Below, in pieces: positions 28,209 to 40,600 of a stretch of 64,000 nucleotides of DNA. Position 1 is the first letter of the stretch. The number at the start of each line of letters is the position of its first letter. The position numbers were made by a program, and so were the translations under genes. The notes under the pieces are model-generated. The model was not told where the DNA came from and searched no databases. It was given only the letters and a program-made list of their open reading frames with translations. The stretch is from Alviniconcha marisindica. Its lineage: Eukaryota; Mollusca; Gastropoda; Provannidae. The stretch covers positions 52,501-116,500 of the forward strand of contig JABMCL010002926.1 in the NCBI GenBank assembly GCA_018857735.1. Reading direction: 5' to 3'.

Positions 28209-28510
28209 TGTAACCGAGTGCATCTGCACACTGTGTTTGTGTTGTTGTTTGTACTCTGGGTGTCGCTCTGTCGGTGTTCTTTCGTGTGTGTACGTCATTC
28301 GATCTTTTACGTATGCGTTACGTGTTGTGATTTAGACGTCACTATGAGACGTCACTATAAGTCAGAGCGAGAGAAGGCGAGAGGGAATAACAACGACCTC
28401 TCGCATGTGCCATCCAAAAGAAAAGAAGAAATATAATCAGGAACCTCTGGCTGTGGCTCGTTTGTTGTTCCTTACTTCCAACCTGCTACTTCCACCACCG
28501 ACCGTTTACA
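28209..28510 (+). mobile_element. Possible solo LTR (302 bp)
   Basis: Starts TGTAACC and ends GTTTACA, giving short inverted ends with TG...CA termini. It lies within a TA-rich tract, with TATA on both sides as a possible target duplication (not distinguishable from the TA repeat). Inside are two GACGTCACTAT motifs, a CTATAAGTC TATA-like site and a later AATATAA, the order expected of an LTR promoter and polyadenylation signal. There is no internal retroviral-type coding region. The call is tentative. Confidence 0.5.
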
Positions 28511-28529
28511 TATATATATATAAAAATAT

Positions 28530-28695
28530 ATGCTATAAAACTAGTATGTCACTATAATACAATTAATAGTATAGGTAATACCCCTTTTGCTGATTAACAC
28601 AATAACAATATATTAATATGTACTATAAAACTAGTATGTCACTATAATAGTATGGGCAATACCCCTTTTGCTGATTAACACAATAACAATCTAGA
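28530..28695. repeat. Tandem duplication, ~90 bp unit
   Basis: Two copies of a block containing ACTATAAAACTAGTATGTCA and later ATACCCCTTTTGCTGATTAA. Not coding. Confidence 0.85.
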
Positions 28696-28997
28696 TTAAT
28701 GAAGTGAACTACTAAAAGGTCTCTAGGTCTCTGTGACTGTGTGATGGACATTAAAATCTAAAACTAAGTTTCTGTGTGAATGAGTCATTTTTCAACCTAG
28801 CTCTAGCCTAAAAAAATGTAATGCATCATGTATGCATGTACATACATGTATAGTACTCAGACACACTGTCACAGTCAGATACTGACCAAACTCTCATCCT
28901 TTTCCAGACTGCTGCATTTGATAAACTGGTATTTAAACATTTGTTTTTACTACTACCCGGTTTTGCAGAGCTGTATCATCTTTTCTTCCATCTTCAT

Positions 28998-29233
28998 GGC
29001 CACAAAGACTGCTCAGGACAGCAAAGACAGGCAGTGACCAGTGAATGGGCTTATTAATTAATAAATATTATAGACTGGCCATAAAGACTGAGCACTCAGG
29101 ACAGCAAAGACAGGAAATGGCCAGTGAATGGGCTTATTAACAAATATTATAGACTGGCCATAAAGACTGAGCACTCAGGACAGCAAAGACAGGCAATGGC
29201 CAGTGAATGGGCTTATTAATAAATATTATAAAC
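28998..29233. repeat. Three tandem copies of a ~78 bp unit
   Basis: Each has CTCAGGACAGCAAAGACAGG, CCAGTGAATGGGCTTATTAA and AATATTATAGACTGG. Low interest, intergenic. Confidence 0.9.
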
Positions 29234-29239
29234 TCTTGA

Positions 29240-30530
29240 ACTAGTTGAAGTCTATACTGTAGACTACCAGTGTCAATGTGGTACTTGTACCACCATTGTT
29301 GAATACAGTAAATGTACTATTTGCATAACAAGCTCATCAAGAGTCCAGAAAAAAAAGAAAAAAAAGAAAGAAAAAAAAAGCAAAGGCTAGGCTAACTCAG
29401 TAACTGATATTATATATTGTGATCTAATGTTCTGCAAAATTAACAGCACTCTCACTTTCAGTGTCTCACTGATATGACAAATGACGTCCTCCTGGAAGAA
29501 TATATATATTATACTATAGAGCTCTCTCCTGGGCTGACCAGAACCAGGTCAAATAATTCTCTAAAATATCAACAGATTACGATGAGAACATCTTGATCTT
29601 GACTGGATATATATGCTGACACTGTCACTAGTGTCAGTATGACAGTGACAGGACCAGTTCTGGCATATATATTAGGTTAATGGGAAGAAATGGGGAGAGC
29701 ACAAGAGATAACAAACTGCTTCAAAAATAGCTTTTCTTCTTCTTCTTTCATGTAAGAAGCAGGCCAACTTGCTAAATTAGCAACTTAAATCATGACTTAT
29801 TCAGATGCCATCTGTCAGAAGACCCCATACATTCATGCAGATATAATACAGCAGAAATATCAGAGTATTTCCTACCACATTGTCCCCTTTATAATACTAA
29901 TAGTATTAGAAATAAACCCATTTATAAAGTAGATGAGAATGAAAGAAATATCAATACACTTCTATTTGGAAATGACCAGCTACATCTGGAAATACGAACA
30001 TTTTTGCTATAGTCCATGATTCAATCCGACTGCTTGTAAATCTGTAAAATTCTGCTTAAATATGTGTTTATGATACAAGCAAAGCAGTACATGTTTTGAC
30101 CCTCTCCCTTTCTTTCTCAGATCAATAATTATGATAACATCACTAGACCATTCGGTTAGTTATTTGCTTTTTTACCCCCAGCCCCCCTCCTCCCATTTTG
30201 TTGTTGTTGTTTTGTTTGTTGTTGTTGTTGTTTTGGTCTTTGGTTTGGTTGCTTCCAACTTTTTGACGACAATTTGCCATCTTGCCATTGTAAATGTCTG
30301 TGTAATTATCATTTTGTCTACAGGTAAGACTCACATAAGCATACTGCTTTTGTGTTTCCTGTACTTATTTGTTGAACTTATGATTACAATGAATGAATAC
30401 ATTTTGTTTAAACCAAGAGGCGGGCCTCTTTGGGCTGGTGGTGGTGGTCTTTGTTGTGGCTTGGGTGTCACTTAAATATAGTTAAAAAACATCCAGAACA
30501 CAAATGGTTAAAAATATTTGCTGGTGGTGG
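29240..30530. other. Intergenic AT-rich region
   Basis: Region upstream of the DHRS7-like gene with (GTT)n near 30200-30235. No exon recognised. Confidence 0.5.
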
Positions 30531-30534
30531 GAGC

Positions 30535-30972
30535 CACACTCCGAGCATCGCTTTCCGGCACCTTCCTCCAAACTCTGCCAGATTTAGTTACGCCATTGAA
30601 GGGGTACTCTTTATCTCCGTGCAGCTGTCCAGCGACGCGGTCAGCGCCCTCTGAAAGGTTCCAGTACTGACTGTAGAAGCAACCTAGCACCAAAGCACGC
30701 ACGTAAACATGAGACGCATCCACCCCGGGTAAGAAAAAGAGTTTCGTCGCGATTCAAACGATTGTGGTTTTATTTATGCTGGTGTAAACTTTCTTGGCAG
30801 CTGTAAATGACATGCCTTGTTTTATTCGAGTTGGTTGTAATAAACTTACTACTGTTTGACTTTGAGCACCAACAAAAAAATGCTCGTTAGCTGACAGTTT
30901 TCTGGACCCTATGGCGTAACTAAATATGGCAGTGGTTGATGGAAGGATGTCGTAAACCAGTGCTTGGAGTTT
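30535..30972. mobile_element. MITE-like element, copy B (inverted relative to copy A)
   Basis: Same element as at 11455-11892, in the opposite orientation. Inner landmarks include TCTGCCAGATTTAGTTACGC near the left end, a central CATCCACCCCGGGTAAGAAA, and ATGGCGTAACTAAATATGGC near the right end. The two ends form the imperfect inverted repeat. No coding capacity. Confidence 0.78.
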
Positions 30973-31079
30973 GGGTGGGAGCTGGGTTCATGGGCATGGG
31001 GCTGTGGCGCTGGGACTTGGCTGCAGGTGGTGGGGGCTGCCGCCAAGCTGGTTCTGGAACGACTGAAGTTGCTGAGGTG

Positions 31080-31340
31080 ATGGCTGTCGGAAGATGGTTC
31101 CAGTCTCTTATGGTGCAGGGAAGGGAGTCATACAGGACAGGATGACTGGTGAGCTCGAGAAAGATATTTCCTCTGAACAACTCCAGGCTGAAACACTTTA
31201 GTCGTAGTTTAGACTTTAGTTTTCCTGTATCTAAAAAGCGGTTTTCAGTGTTAGCTTTTTTAATCATGTTGTTTTTTCCCCTTCTCTCTTTTTATAACCT
31301 GACAGCTCTTAGTGTCTGTATAAATATTAAACTGAAGTTC
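31080..31340 (-). mobile_element. Non-LTR retrotransposon remnant (C-terminal ORF2 fragment)
   Basis: A minus-strand frame contains VLYDSLPCTIRDWNHLP at about 31088-31135. This resembles the FFPRTIRDWNSLP motif common at the C-terminus of animal LINE reverse-transcriptase proteins. Only about 60 codons are recognisable, and the frame then runs into the MITE boundary region. No reverse transcriptase core is present, so it is a dead fragment. Confidence 0.55.
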
Positions 31341-31368
31341 AAAACTTCAATTTAATATTTATACAGAC
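31314..31368. repeat. Near-perfect palindrome (26 bp arms)
   Basis: Arms GTCTGTATAAATATTAAACT GAAGTT and its complement match at 25 of 26 positions around a 3 bp centre. Weaker pairing (AACCTGACAGCT with AGCTGTCAAGTT) extends further out. It could be two head-to-head ends of the same retroelement or a hairpin. Confidence 0.85.
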
Positions 31369-31839
31369 ATCAAGGGAGAGGAATCAAGCTGTCAAGTTAG
31401 AAAAAAAGAATCGAAGAGGCAAAGACGTAACTTTAGGGAAATCGAGTTACCATATCTGGACCACTGGACAATCGCACCAACTGCAAACTGGAGGCCTTGC
31501 TGAATTTGCCTTCGTGTACACTTACACGAATCAGTGCATGTCACGTACGCATCTTGGTTCGAAGTACAACTGAATCTAGGTCTGCGGCACGCGCGTGCCG
31601 TCTCGATGGTAAGGGAGACAACTTTGAAGTCATCGGTGTCTGACAGTAGCGGCACCTGCGTATTTTTTATCAAAACAAAACAAAAGCTTTACCAAACTTT
31701 TGCAACCGTTTTAAACTAAAGGCTAGCCATGCTACTTGCGTAGACCAGTTTTCTGTACAGCATATTCTACCGTTGACCCGCTTTCCAGTATATAAAGTGC
31801 ACATCGACGCCCTTTGTCTTCTTGTCCCTAATATGTCAT

Positions 31840-31995
31840 CCGACCTCCGAGGACATTAAGAATCAAAGAACGAACCCTTTGTCGGAGCTCAGGAGCTGTG
31901 TGAAAGTCGAGGTGACCATCCTGGGCTCCCGTCCCTAATAAGCCTACGGTTTCTGTGGACGTAAAGCAACACTCAACCAACCAACCTTTGACAAG
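31840..31995. repeat. Dispersed repeat end with CAACCAACC tail
   Basis: Contains CCTAATAAGCCTACGGTTTC then TGTGGACGTAAAGCAACACT and CAACCAACCAACC. The same TTTCTGTGGACGT core occurs at 19805-19840. The simple tail suggests a retroposed SINE end. Confidence 0.55.
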
Positions 31996-34721
31996 TGCAA
32001 CAAGTGGAAAAGTTGCTGTCTGGATCATCTCGCACCGAGTTTACAACCGACTGTGTTTACAATGGAGTCTGATCAGTTCAGTGGTAACATCAGTTCAGTA
32101 ATTGTGCCATGCTATCCAAGGCACTTACTGAGAAACTGATTGTGTTTAAACTTGAGTTCAGTCAGTTAAAAAATTGTACCATGCAATCCAAGGCCATTGC
32201 TGAGAAGAAATGAGTGCCTACATGCCTGCACATACTCACCAGGTCCACACTGCCCAGTTTATAGCCAGTTCCAGACACCGTAAGTGGCCCAAGTCCATGC
32301 TGTCCAGGCTATAACCAGCACTAGACACCCTTTTTCCCAATCTCAAGTGGCCCTAGTAGCACACTGCCATATCATGACTGGCAAAGTAATTAGTATGTTT
32401 TACCTTAGAGGCTATTAAGCCATTGCAACCAAGCATCGAAAGACATGACTAATTATGTGTTGACAATTACTAATCATGTAGTGGTAATTATGTTGAGATA
32501 GTTACAATTGTGTGTTCTTGAGGTAAGTGTGAGTCAAAAGGACATATATATATATATCCAGAACAATTTATTTCTTATTTCCCCCCCCCCCCCCCCCCCT
32601 GTTTAAAGGGACCAGACTTCTCAAAATGTTTTGTCCAACATGTAGAAAACACTCAATCTTGGGAATTTGTTTTAAAATGCATTCCTGATTTTAATTTTAA
32701 TTTAGAAACTAAGTTCTGTGAGATTGGATACAAATATTTATATGTGAAATTTAAAACAATAAAATGCTAGAGTTGGCTGAACAGCTACCAGCAGCTAAAG
32801 GCTTATTTGTTCTTCAGGCAATGTGCTTGCCTTAATCATGCACACACACACACACACTTGTGAATGCTTGCATGCATACACCCACACAAACAACAGGAGT
32901 AAGCAAACCAGTACATTTGATTTCTTTATTGCAGAGGTATAATAAATGAGGTTCTGTGAATAGAATAAACACTTTAGTAGCAATTAAAAAAATAAAAGAA
33001 GGCAAAGGATGAAAACGCAATCAGCTGTTAAAACCCCATCTTAAATTCATAGTAGTTACATGTAGTGTCTTTTGTTCTATCTGTTCTTACACATTGTTTT
33101 CAAGCTAACAACCCATTTAGGTCAAGGGATATTTTCTAAAATAGGCTGGTGGTTGGGACAGAAACTTTCGATTAGTTTTTCATACCTTAAAAAAACCCTG
33201 CAATGATGGAAATGCAACAAGTGCATCACAATGCTCTTACAGTACTTACTTACTTTGGCTGTATTTAACAAAGAGAGTAAAACAGTCCATTATACATGAC
33301 ACTCTCTAGATACATGTAATGTTTTGTTTCAGAATTTGTCAACCATGTTTTGCAACAGTCCCATCTGCTCCCTCCCCACACCAAAACATATTGCCTGATT
33401 ATATCTTTCCGTGTACCAAAACATAAAATACTGCTATATTAAAAAATATCTTTTTGTGTACCAAGAACATAAAAACTTTGTGTATTATATTTGTCTATTA
33501 TAAAATGGTAAATACTGTATCAGTTAAATAATTTCTTCTGGTTATTCTGGTCAGATCTTAGGCTTGTAAAAACTTGCTTTTTTAACAATGAAAATTCATC
33601 ACATTAAACTTTATTTTTTAAACTGTAAATAAGCAGCGAGTAAAAGACTGTGGGAAAACTTGGCAATCTTGCCGCTGGCGTTACTCTCGCTGAGACCAAA
33701 GATTATTACGTTGTAAGGACACCGTAGGACCTTCTAGCTGTTGACATTAGCTTTCAACCCGTTTATGTTGTACAAAACATTGAAAAGTACAGGAAACCAC
33801 CACAATATACAATATATACTTTGACAAATTTAAAGTCTACTGTTTAGATATCCTAGAGCATGCAAGGACTTCTTTCCTGGTCCGTTATGAATCAAAGTGC
33901 TCTTGATTAGAAAAAAGCATATACAGCCCAGCTCGTACAGGTATGGACATGACAGTCACTCGAAACATACCACAGTTGAAGGCTACGAAAATCCCTAGCA
34001 CAGGCCATTTCTGTATGCACTTTACAATCTAGACTATGATTTGAGGAGATTACACTGAAGCTTGGACACACAAATACTTTTGGAAAAGCTTCCACGGTCG
34101 AGCACTATGAAAAGTGTGGGTACAGTGTAGTCATTTTGAAGACACGCAACATTTCAAGAGAAAAGTACTGACAGTGGAAGAATCAATTTTCAACCATGTG
34201 TCTAAGGTCTGTGATTGTGGGGAGGGATCAAACAAAGTCTATTTTTGTCACATCACTGTACAATTGATTACTTCCGATAGTAAGAACAAGGAAAGCATAT
34301 CGTATAAGTAGTTCAAACGTTACAAAAAATTCTAGTCTAAGTATATGATTAAGACAAACCATAGAAAGATAAATGTTATTTTCCACCCAAAAACAGTATA
34401 GATGTGCCAAAAACTATACACGGACGATTAAGATTTTAAATATCTGAAACAAGCGGGGGAGCACTGCATGTATCTGCGCCAAAGTGCAAAAAAGTCCAAA
34501 CAATACTAGCTTGCCACCACCACATTTAATGGACAATATTAATCACTAGGATTACACTACAAATTCCGCAGGGGGAAAAAAGACACTAAAAACACTTCAC
34601 ACCACTTTTCCGTGCTTCTGAATAAACAATTTGTGTCGGATGCTGCTAGGCATTAGCATGTGGATGATTCTGTTGTAATCAAACATTTTACTTCTGTGTC
34701 AAAAGCAAAATAGTTGACACT

Positions 34722-34728
<7 letters not shown>

Positions 34729-34793
<65 letters not shown>

Positions 34794-34879
34794 AAAAGAA
34801 GAAAAAGAAGAAGAAGAAAGGTAGAAGAACAGTAAGAGGTCTCCTAAAAATCGATTTGATGTTGTGAACTGACTGAACC

Positions 34880-34959
<80 letters not shown>
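34729..34959. repeat. Paired (GA)n microsatellites
   Basis: Two pure GA runs (about 60 and 75 bp) separated by about 95 bp of purine-rich sequence. Confidence 0.95.
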
Positions 34960-34964
<5 letters not shown>

Positions 34965-37599
34965 TAACCTGTGATAACTTCTGCTAAAAGAAATCAGGTA
35001 TAAGATTTTTTTGTTTAAATGTACCGAGGACAATAAAATTTGTCGATGAAAAGGATACCAAAAACAAATTGTAACCTTCCAAAAATTGCAAGCATCATAT
35101 TCATAATTCAACATATAATAATGAGCATTCTAATTGATTCAAATTCTGTAAACTCTGAGAATGTATATAAATGCAAATGTGCACCAAATATCTTAGCAAA
35201 AATACCATGCAGACACCTGTAGTCCAACACAAACCCTACTTGTACCGCAATGACATGTGTAACCATCTCACATTCACAAACACACAGCAAACGTGTACAC
35301 ACGGCAGACTTTGCGCACCTAGGAAATCTGGCAAACTCAACTGGAATGAGTTTTACAAAATAAAATAAAAATAAAAATAAAGAGAGAGAGAGAGAGAGAT
35401 ACAAACACACAACAAAGTACAACCTCAAACTTGTGCTACTTTTGTTGTGACCAATGCAAATTTTAACGGCTGGATTCAGCAAGCAACGAAGTACAGCATT
35501 TATCTTTTTTGGCCAAAAGCATAAAGAAACCTACACCGTTAAAATAATAAATTAACAAAGCAACTGACTGCTGCTGGTACTTCCAAGCACAATGGAACCA
35601 AATGCAAAAAAACTGGTGAAGTGGAAGCCGAGTTCCAGCTGCACGGTCAGTGAGATGATGGGTGGCAAACATTAGCTGGCGCTGAATGTCGATGAAAGAC
35701 TGCTAACATCAGCTGGGCTTTTCATCAGGTACCTCACTTCACTCAGGATAATTCATTCAGAAGAGCTTATACGTTTTGCCAGAAGTGACCAAGAACTAGA
35801 GAGCAATCTACATACACAGATGCGCACACACACACACACGCACATGCACTTTTCACATGTTAACCCTTCCACTATCGCCTAAAACACCAACCACCGACAT
35901 TACATTACATGACATACACTGCCTAAGGTACACTATTTGCATACCTCGCTAACACACAGATAGTAAACACACACACACGTATACAAACATGCACACACAC
36001 ACACCAACGCACTGACAGGCAAACACAAACACATACGTCTGAATGTAGGTAGGTGTACAGGTACACTAGCACACTGGTAACAAGCAGATGAGCATACGAT
36101 CTATCACAAAAGACTACTGCTGCCACGGCTCAAGGCAGTATAATCAAAAAATGAAAATATAAATGTTATACATGTATATATTTATATATATAGTTTTGGT
36201 GATATATTTTGAGGATCAGAAATGTTCGCGTGTTTCGCTGCAAGGGGGTGGGAACAAAGCAGGGATGTGACGTAATAATGGTGATAGAACAATGTTTGAG
36301 CTAGAAACGGGTGAGGGTAGGGGGGCTGAAAAATGGGAACTTCGAATCGGAAGTTCCCCATTCAATCAATGGCTGGTGACAAAGATGCAAAAGAAGGAAA
36401 GGAGGGCAACAGATAATGATACTCTGGGGAAAAACAAAACTGCAGCAGAATACAACTTCTGGCACGAAACATTTTTTAACAACCAAATGAAATGGGGTGG
36501 GGTGGAGTGGGTGGGGGGTGGGGAAGGAACTGCACACATGCAAAAAAAAAAGAAAAAGAAACATGTGGGGTTTGTTACTGAAGGCAGAGAGGTTGGGGTA
36601 AGGTGAGGGAGGAATCAGAACACGGCAACATGACCTCGCTCCCACCAACTGTTAGCAATCAGCATAAGCAGTTAGAAGAGATAACAGCAAAATCTCCAGT
36701 GCAATGAAAAATCACATCATTACACACGTGTAATATATGTATATGGCAAACAGCTGGTAATATTACAGAAAAACAAAGCTGAAACAAAAGTCAAAAGTTT
36801 AAACCAAGCCAATGTAAGGAACAAAAACCAAACAAAAAGGCACGATAAGACTGGGAGGTGGCACAGGGTGTGAGGGTTAGTCTGAACAGAGCAGCCACAC
36901 TGACAGCCCCCCTCCCCCCCTTCCAAAAAAACAAACAAACCCAAATCAACAACAACAAAACAAAACAAAAAACTAAAATTGTTAGGGTCACCAAAAACAC
37001 AGGCACAAAAAAGAAGAAAAAAAGCTAGGGATATTATTGCACGCCTATAGATGCTCCACACTGTCATGAACAAAAAGCACACTCGTTGCTACAAAACCCC
37101 GGAAACAATGAGACGGTTAGATACAGGTGAAGGTAAAACCTTGCCACCAATGAGATACACAAACTGTCTTTGACTAGTACACGTCTACCATAATAATGCT
37201 GAATACTTGGAACAATGCACACTCAGCGGTTAGCACAAGCACAACACAAAATATAAGAGACAGTGCCCATACAAAATCCCATGCTGAGCGAGCAAATAAA
37301 AAACAAAGGTTACAGTTCAGTCTTTGAAATGCTACATGCCGATAAGGCAAAAACTGCAGAATCTTCACACACTTGCAGCCAGACTAGGGATAGAATAGCA
37401 GGCATGCACACATCCAAAGGAATTGAAGAATAAAAGGCCATGTAAAGTACATTAAGTACTGACTAACTGTCTTGATTATCATAAGCAATTGTGTGAGAGA
37501 AAATCTGAGTAAAAACAACCAAATAATGTGAACATGTGTATCTATATACAGAAACATATATATGATATTTTGATATAAGGTAAAGCATCTAATACACAT

Positions 37600-37632
<33 letters not shown>

Positions 37633-40600
37633 GACGGAGATACAATGATCAATCAAAAGCTTCAAACAAAACGAGCATGCCACTAAGGCCCTCACAGATT
37701 TGCAACAAAGCACATCAAACAATAACAACTTGACCAAACCCCGCTGAAAGTCAACAAGTCACAGATAAGAAGTATATGAATCCAAAATAATAAGATTACA
37801 CGCAGTTCTAACAGACACACACACACACACACATACACACTAAGATTTTGGCCTTTAAATGAGCAAGAATTGAAGTCTGTGAAGTAGACATTCCAACCGA
37901 GTTTTCTTTGAAAACACATCGCTGCATCAAAAAGACCTCTTCTCATCTGAAGTACTCCAGATGAGATACAGTCTGCATGCACAGTACAGCAAGTGCTGTT
38001 GACCAGGCGTATTTCCTTTAAAACCTCCGGACAGAACACAAGCGGAGAACAATCACCAGTACAAAAAGAGAAGCAAGCCAATGCTCCATTTGACTCACAC
38101 ACAAAGCTGGATAACGGAACCTTAAATTTAAAGCTGGACAATGGAACCTTTTAATTTATTGGGCGATTCAGCGAAGCTGGTTTGCTAGAGTGAATGTGCT
38201 TCATAATCTTTCGCGCAAGAAGTTGCGAGAGGTCACAGCGCACTTCCGGACCAATTTCTGAGTAGGCGTTGCTTCACGCTGTGTATAACAGTGGAAGTTG
38301 AACCTAGAATCATGAAGCAGTACAAATGCCAATACTGTAGCAGTTGCAAAAATTACTGTGAAAAGGGGATGGTGGGTGGAAAAAAAGCGTCTTTGTGTCG
38401 TTTTTTTGGCTGACCAGAAGATCGCGAGTTCGTAGAAAAAATGCGTTTGGGGCATCCTATAGCATGAGCAACAAGTTATTGCTTATTGCCAGACACGTTC
38501 TGACTATGGGCCTCCAAAAATGCCTAAAAGTTGGCAGTGTAAAATTCGCAAATTCACTGTCACCGCCTTCCATTGTGAAGAAAGTACGCACCGGACGTAA
38601 AAGCAGCAAAGGGACTTAAGCGATGCTGGGCAAAAGTCAAGGGAGTTAACAACCCCGCCTGAATTGCCCAATACTTTCTCAACCTGTCCTGTGATCGTGA
38701 GAACTGGACCAAGTCCCAGCAAACTAAGTCCTGCTACGGATATAATGTGTAAAGCAGGGTTTCAAAATCTCACTTGCAACACCCACAATTAAGTTTCATT
38801 TTTCTTCCCCCCCCCCTCGATCCCCAGGCGTGCACAACAATGACAGCCCTAACACCACATGCACAAGACAAGTCAGGAAAAGCACTTGAAGTTTGATTAT
38901 GTCCACCCATGTAACAATGCTGGCCAAGAAAATACAACTTTCAACTCAACTTGTTTGGCATCACTGTGAATTTGAAGGGGAATTATTTATTTTTTATAAA
39001 AGAAGGTCAGCATCATAGAAACAGATACAAATTTATGTGTAAAGCTGAGTGGAACTTATTATTGTGGATAGTTCGAAAGATTCCCTCTTAAAATAGCCTC
39101 AGAGAAAAACTAAAATATGTTAAACAGTCTCTGAGGAGAAAACATGCCACAGTTATAAATTTTGTTTGTGTCGCAACCCACTCCATGTATCAGAAATGTA
39201 CCCATTATCTACATTAAATACATGTCAAAATTCACGAAAAGCACTGAGCTTGCCATTGCGCGTAACTGCCACACAAAGTGTGAACTTAACTGGATCAGAA
39301 CTTCATGAGAATACACAAGTTTTAGCCTGACCTTTCCGGCACTGCTGAGGCCTTGAAAAAAAGATACCCAGGCTATACAACAGCTGGGTAAAGCTCAAAA
39401 CGGGCAGTCGTCATGCAAAGTTTAAAGCTGTTGCTGTGACAGAGGTTGAGAAAACTCCAATGTTAATTAACAATGATCATTACACAGACCTGAATAAACC
39501 CAAACACACACAGACACACACACACAAACAATGAAAGACCAACCCATGCACAAAACTTGCCAAGCCAAACATGCATTTCAACGGAATTGCACACAAGTTA
39601 TCCCTAAAACTGCTGAACGAAAATAAAACTACATGTTCCTTGTAGTGATCAGGACATGAAATACAAAAATACTCCACGATTACTGGTTTGAAGATTCTGA
39701 GACTTCCAGAGAAAGATTGCGTGTTGTGCGTCAACTGGCAAGTGTGAAGACTGTTAACGTTTGTAGGTGGAAAGATGAAAGCGTACATGACAGAGACTTT
39801 TAAGTGACAACGCAAAAAAAAAATAGATTACATCTTACCCCCAAGTGGCCCCAAGGAAATATGGGCGTTTCTGGCTTTTTTCTTTCCATTTCTTCTGATT
39901 CTTGTGCACCTCAATCTTAACAAATTTAAAAAAAACTGTCAGAAACACAGGAACTATGCAGTGTGACCTGAGTAGCAGTAAAACCAATATCCAAGAAGAG
40001 GAACCGAAGACGAGGCTTTGAGAACTGGTGGACAATTTCTGTCAGTAAAATGCAAATTATGTGGCAAGAATGTGCCCAAAATGACCTTACAAAATAAGAC
40101 TTGAATTTTCAATGGTCACACCTGAATAAAAGCGATCATCAATCCAGTATCACTCAAGATCTATGAAGGGCACAAAGCACTGGCTAGAAATAAAATCTTG
40201 CCATTCAGATCCGCTGCATTATAAATCTGGTTCCCAAAGGCACCTCCAATCCCTCCCCCCAAAAAAGGAAGAAAAAAAAGAAAAAAAGCACCTAACAATT
40301 AACCCCATGCCACCTTGTGGAGCACCCTTTACCTTCCCAAACCCTGAAGCTGAACTTGCCACCCAAAAACACACCCAAAATCCCCACAATGCAAAGCACA
40401 AAGGTTTCAACATCCGCTTGCTCCAGTTTCTGGAAAGTCTACCACACCAAGCACTGAGCATGACAAACAGTCCACACTATCACACATAACAAACTGAAAG
40501 ACATAAGGAAGAAGCACACAAGCAGTTTGATGCAAACTCTAGGCCCATAGCAACAGAGATGGGGTGGGTGGGGTGGGGTGTGGGGGTGTGGGGGGGACCC

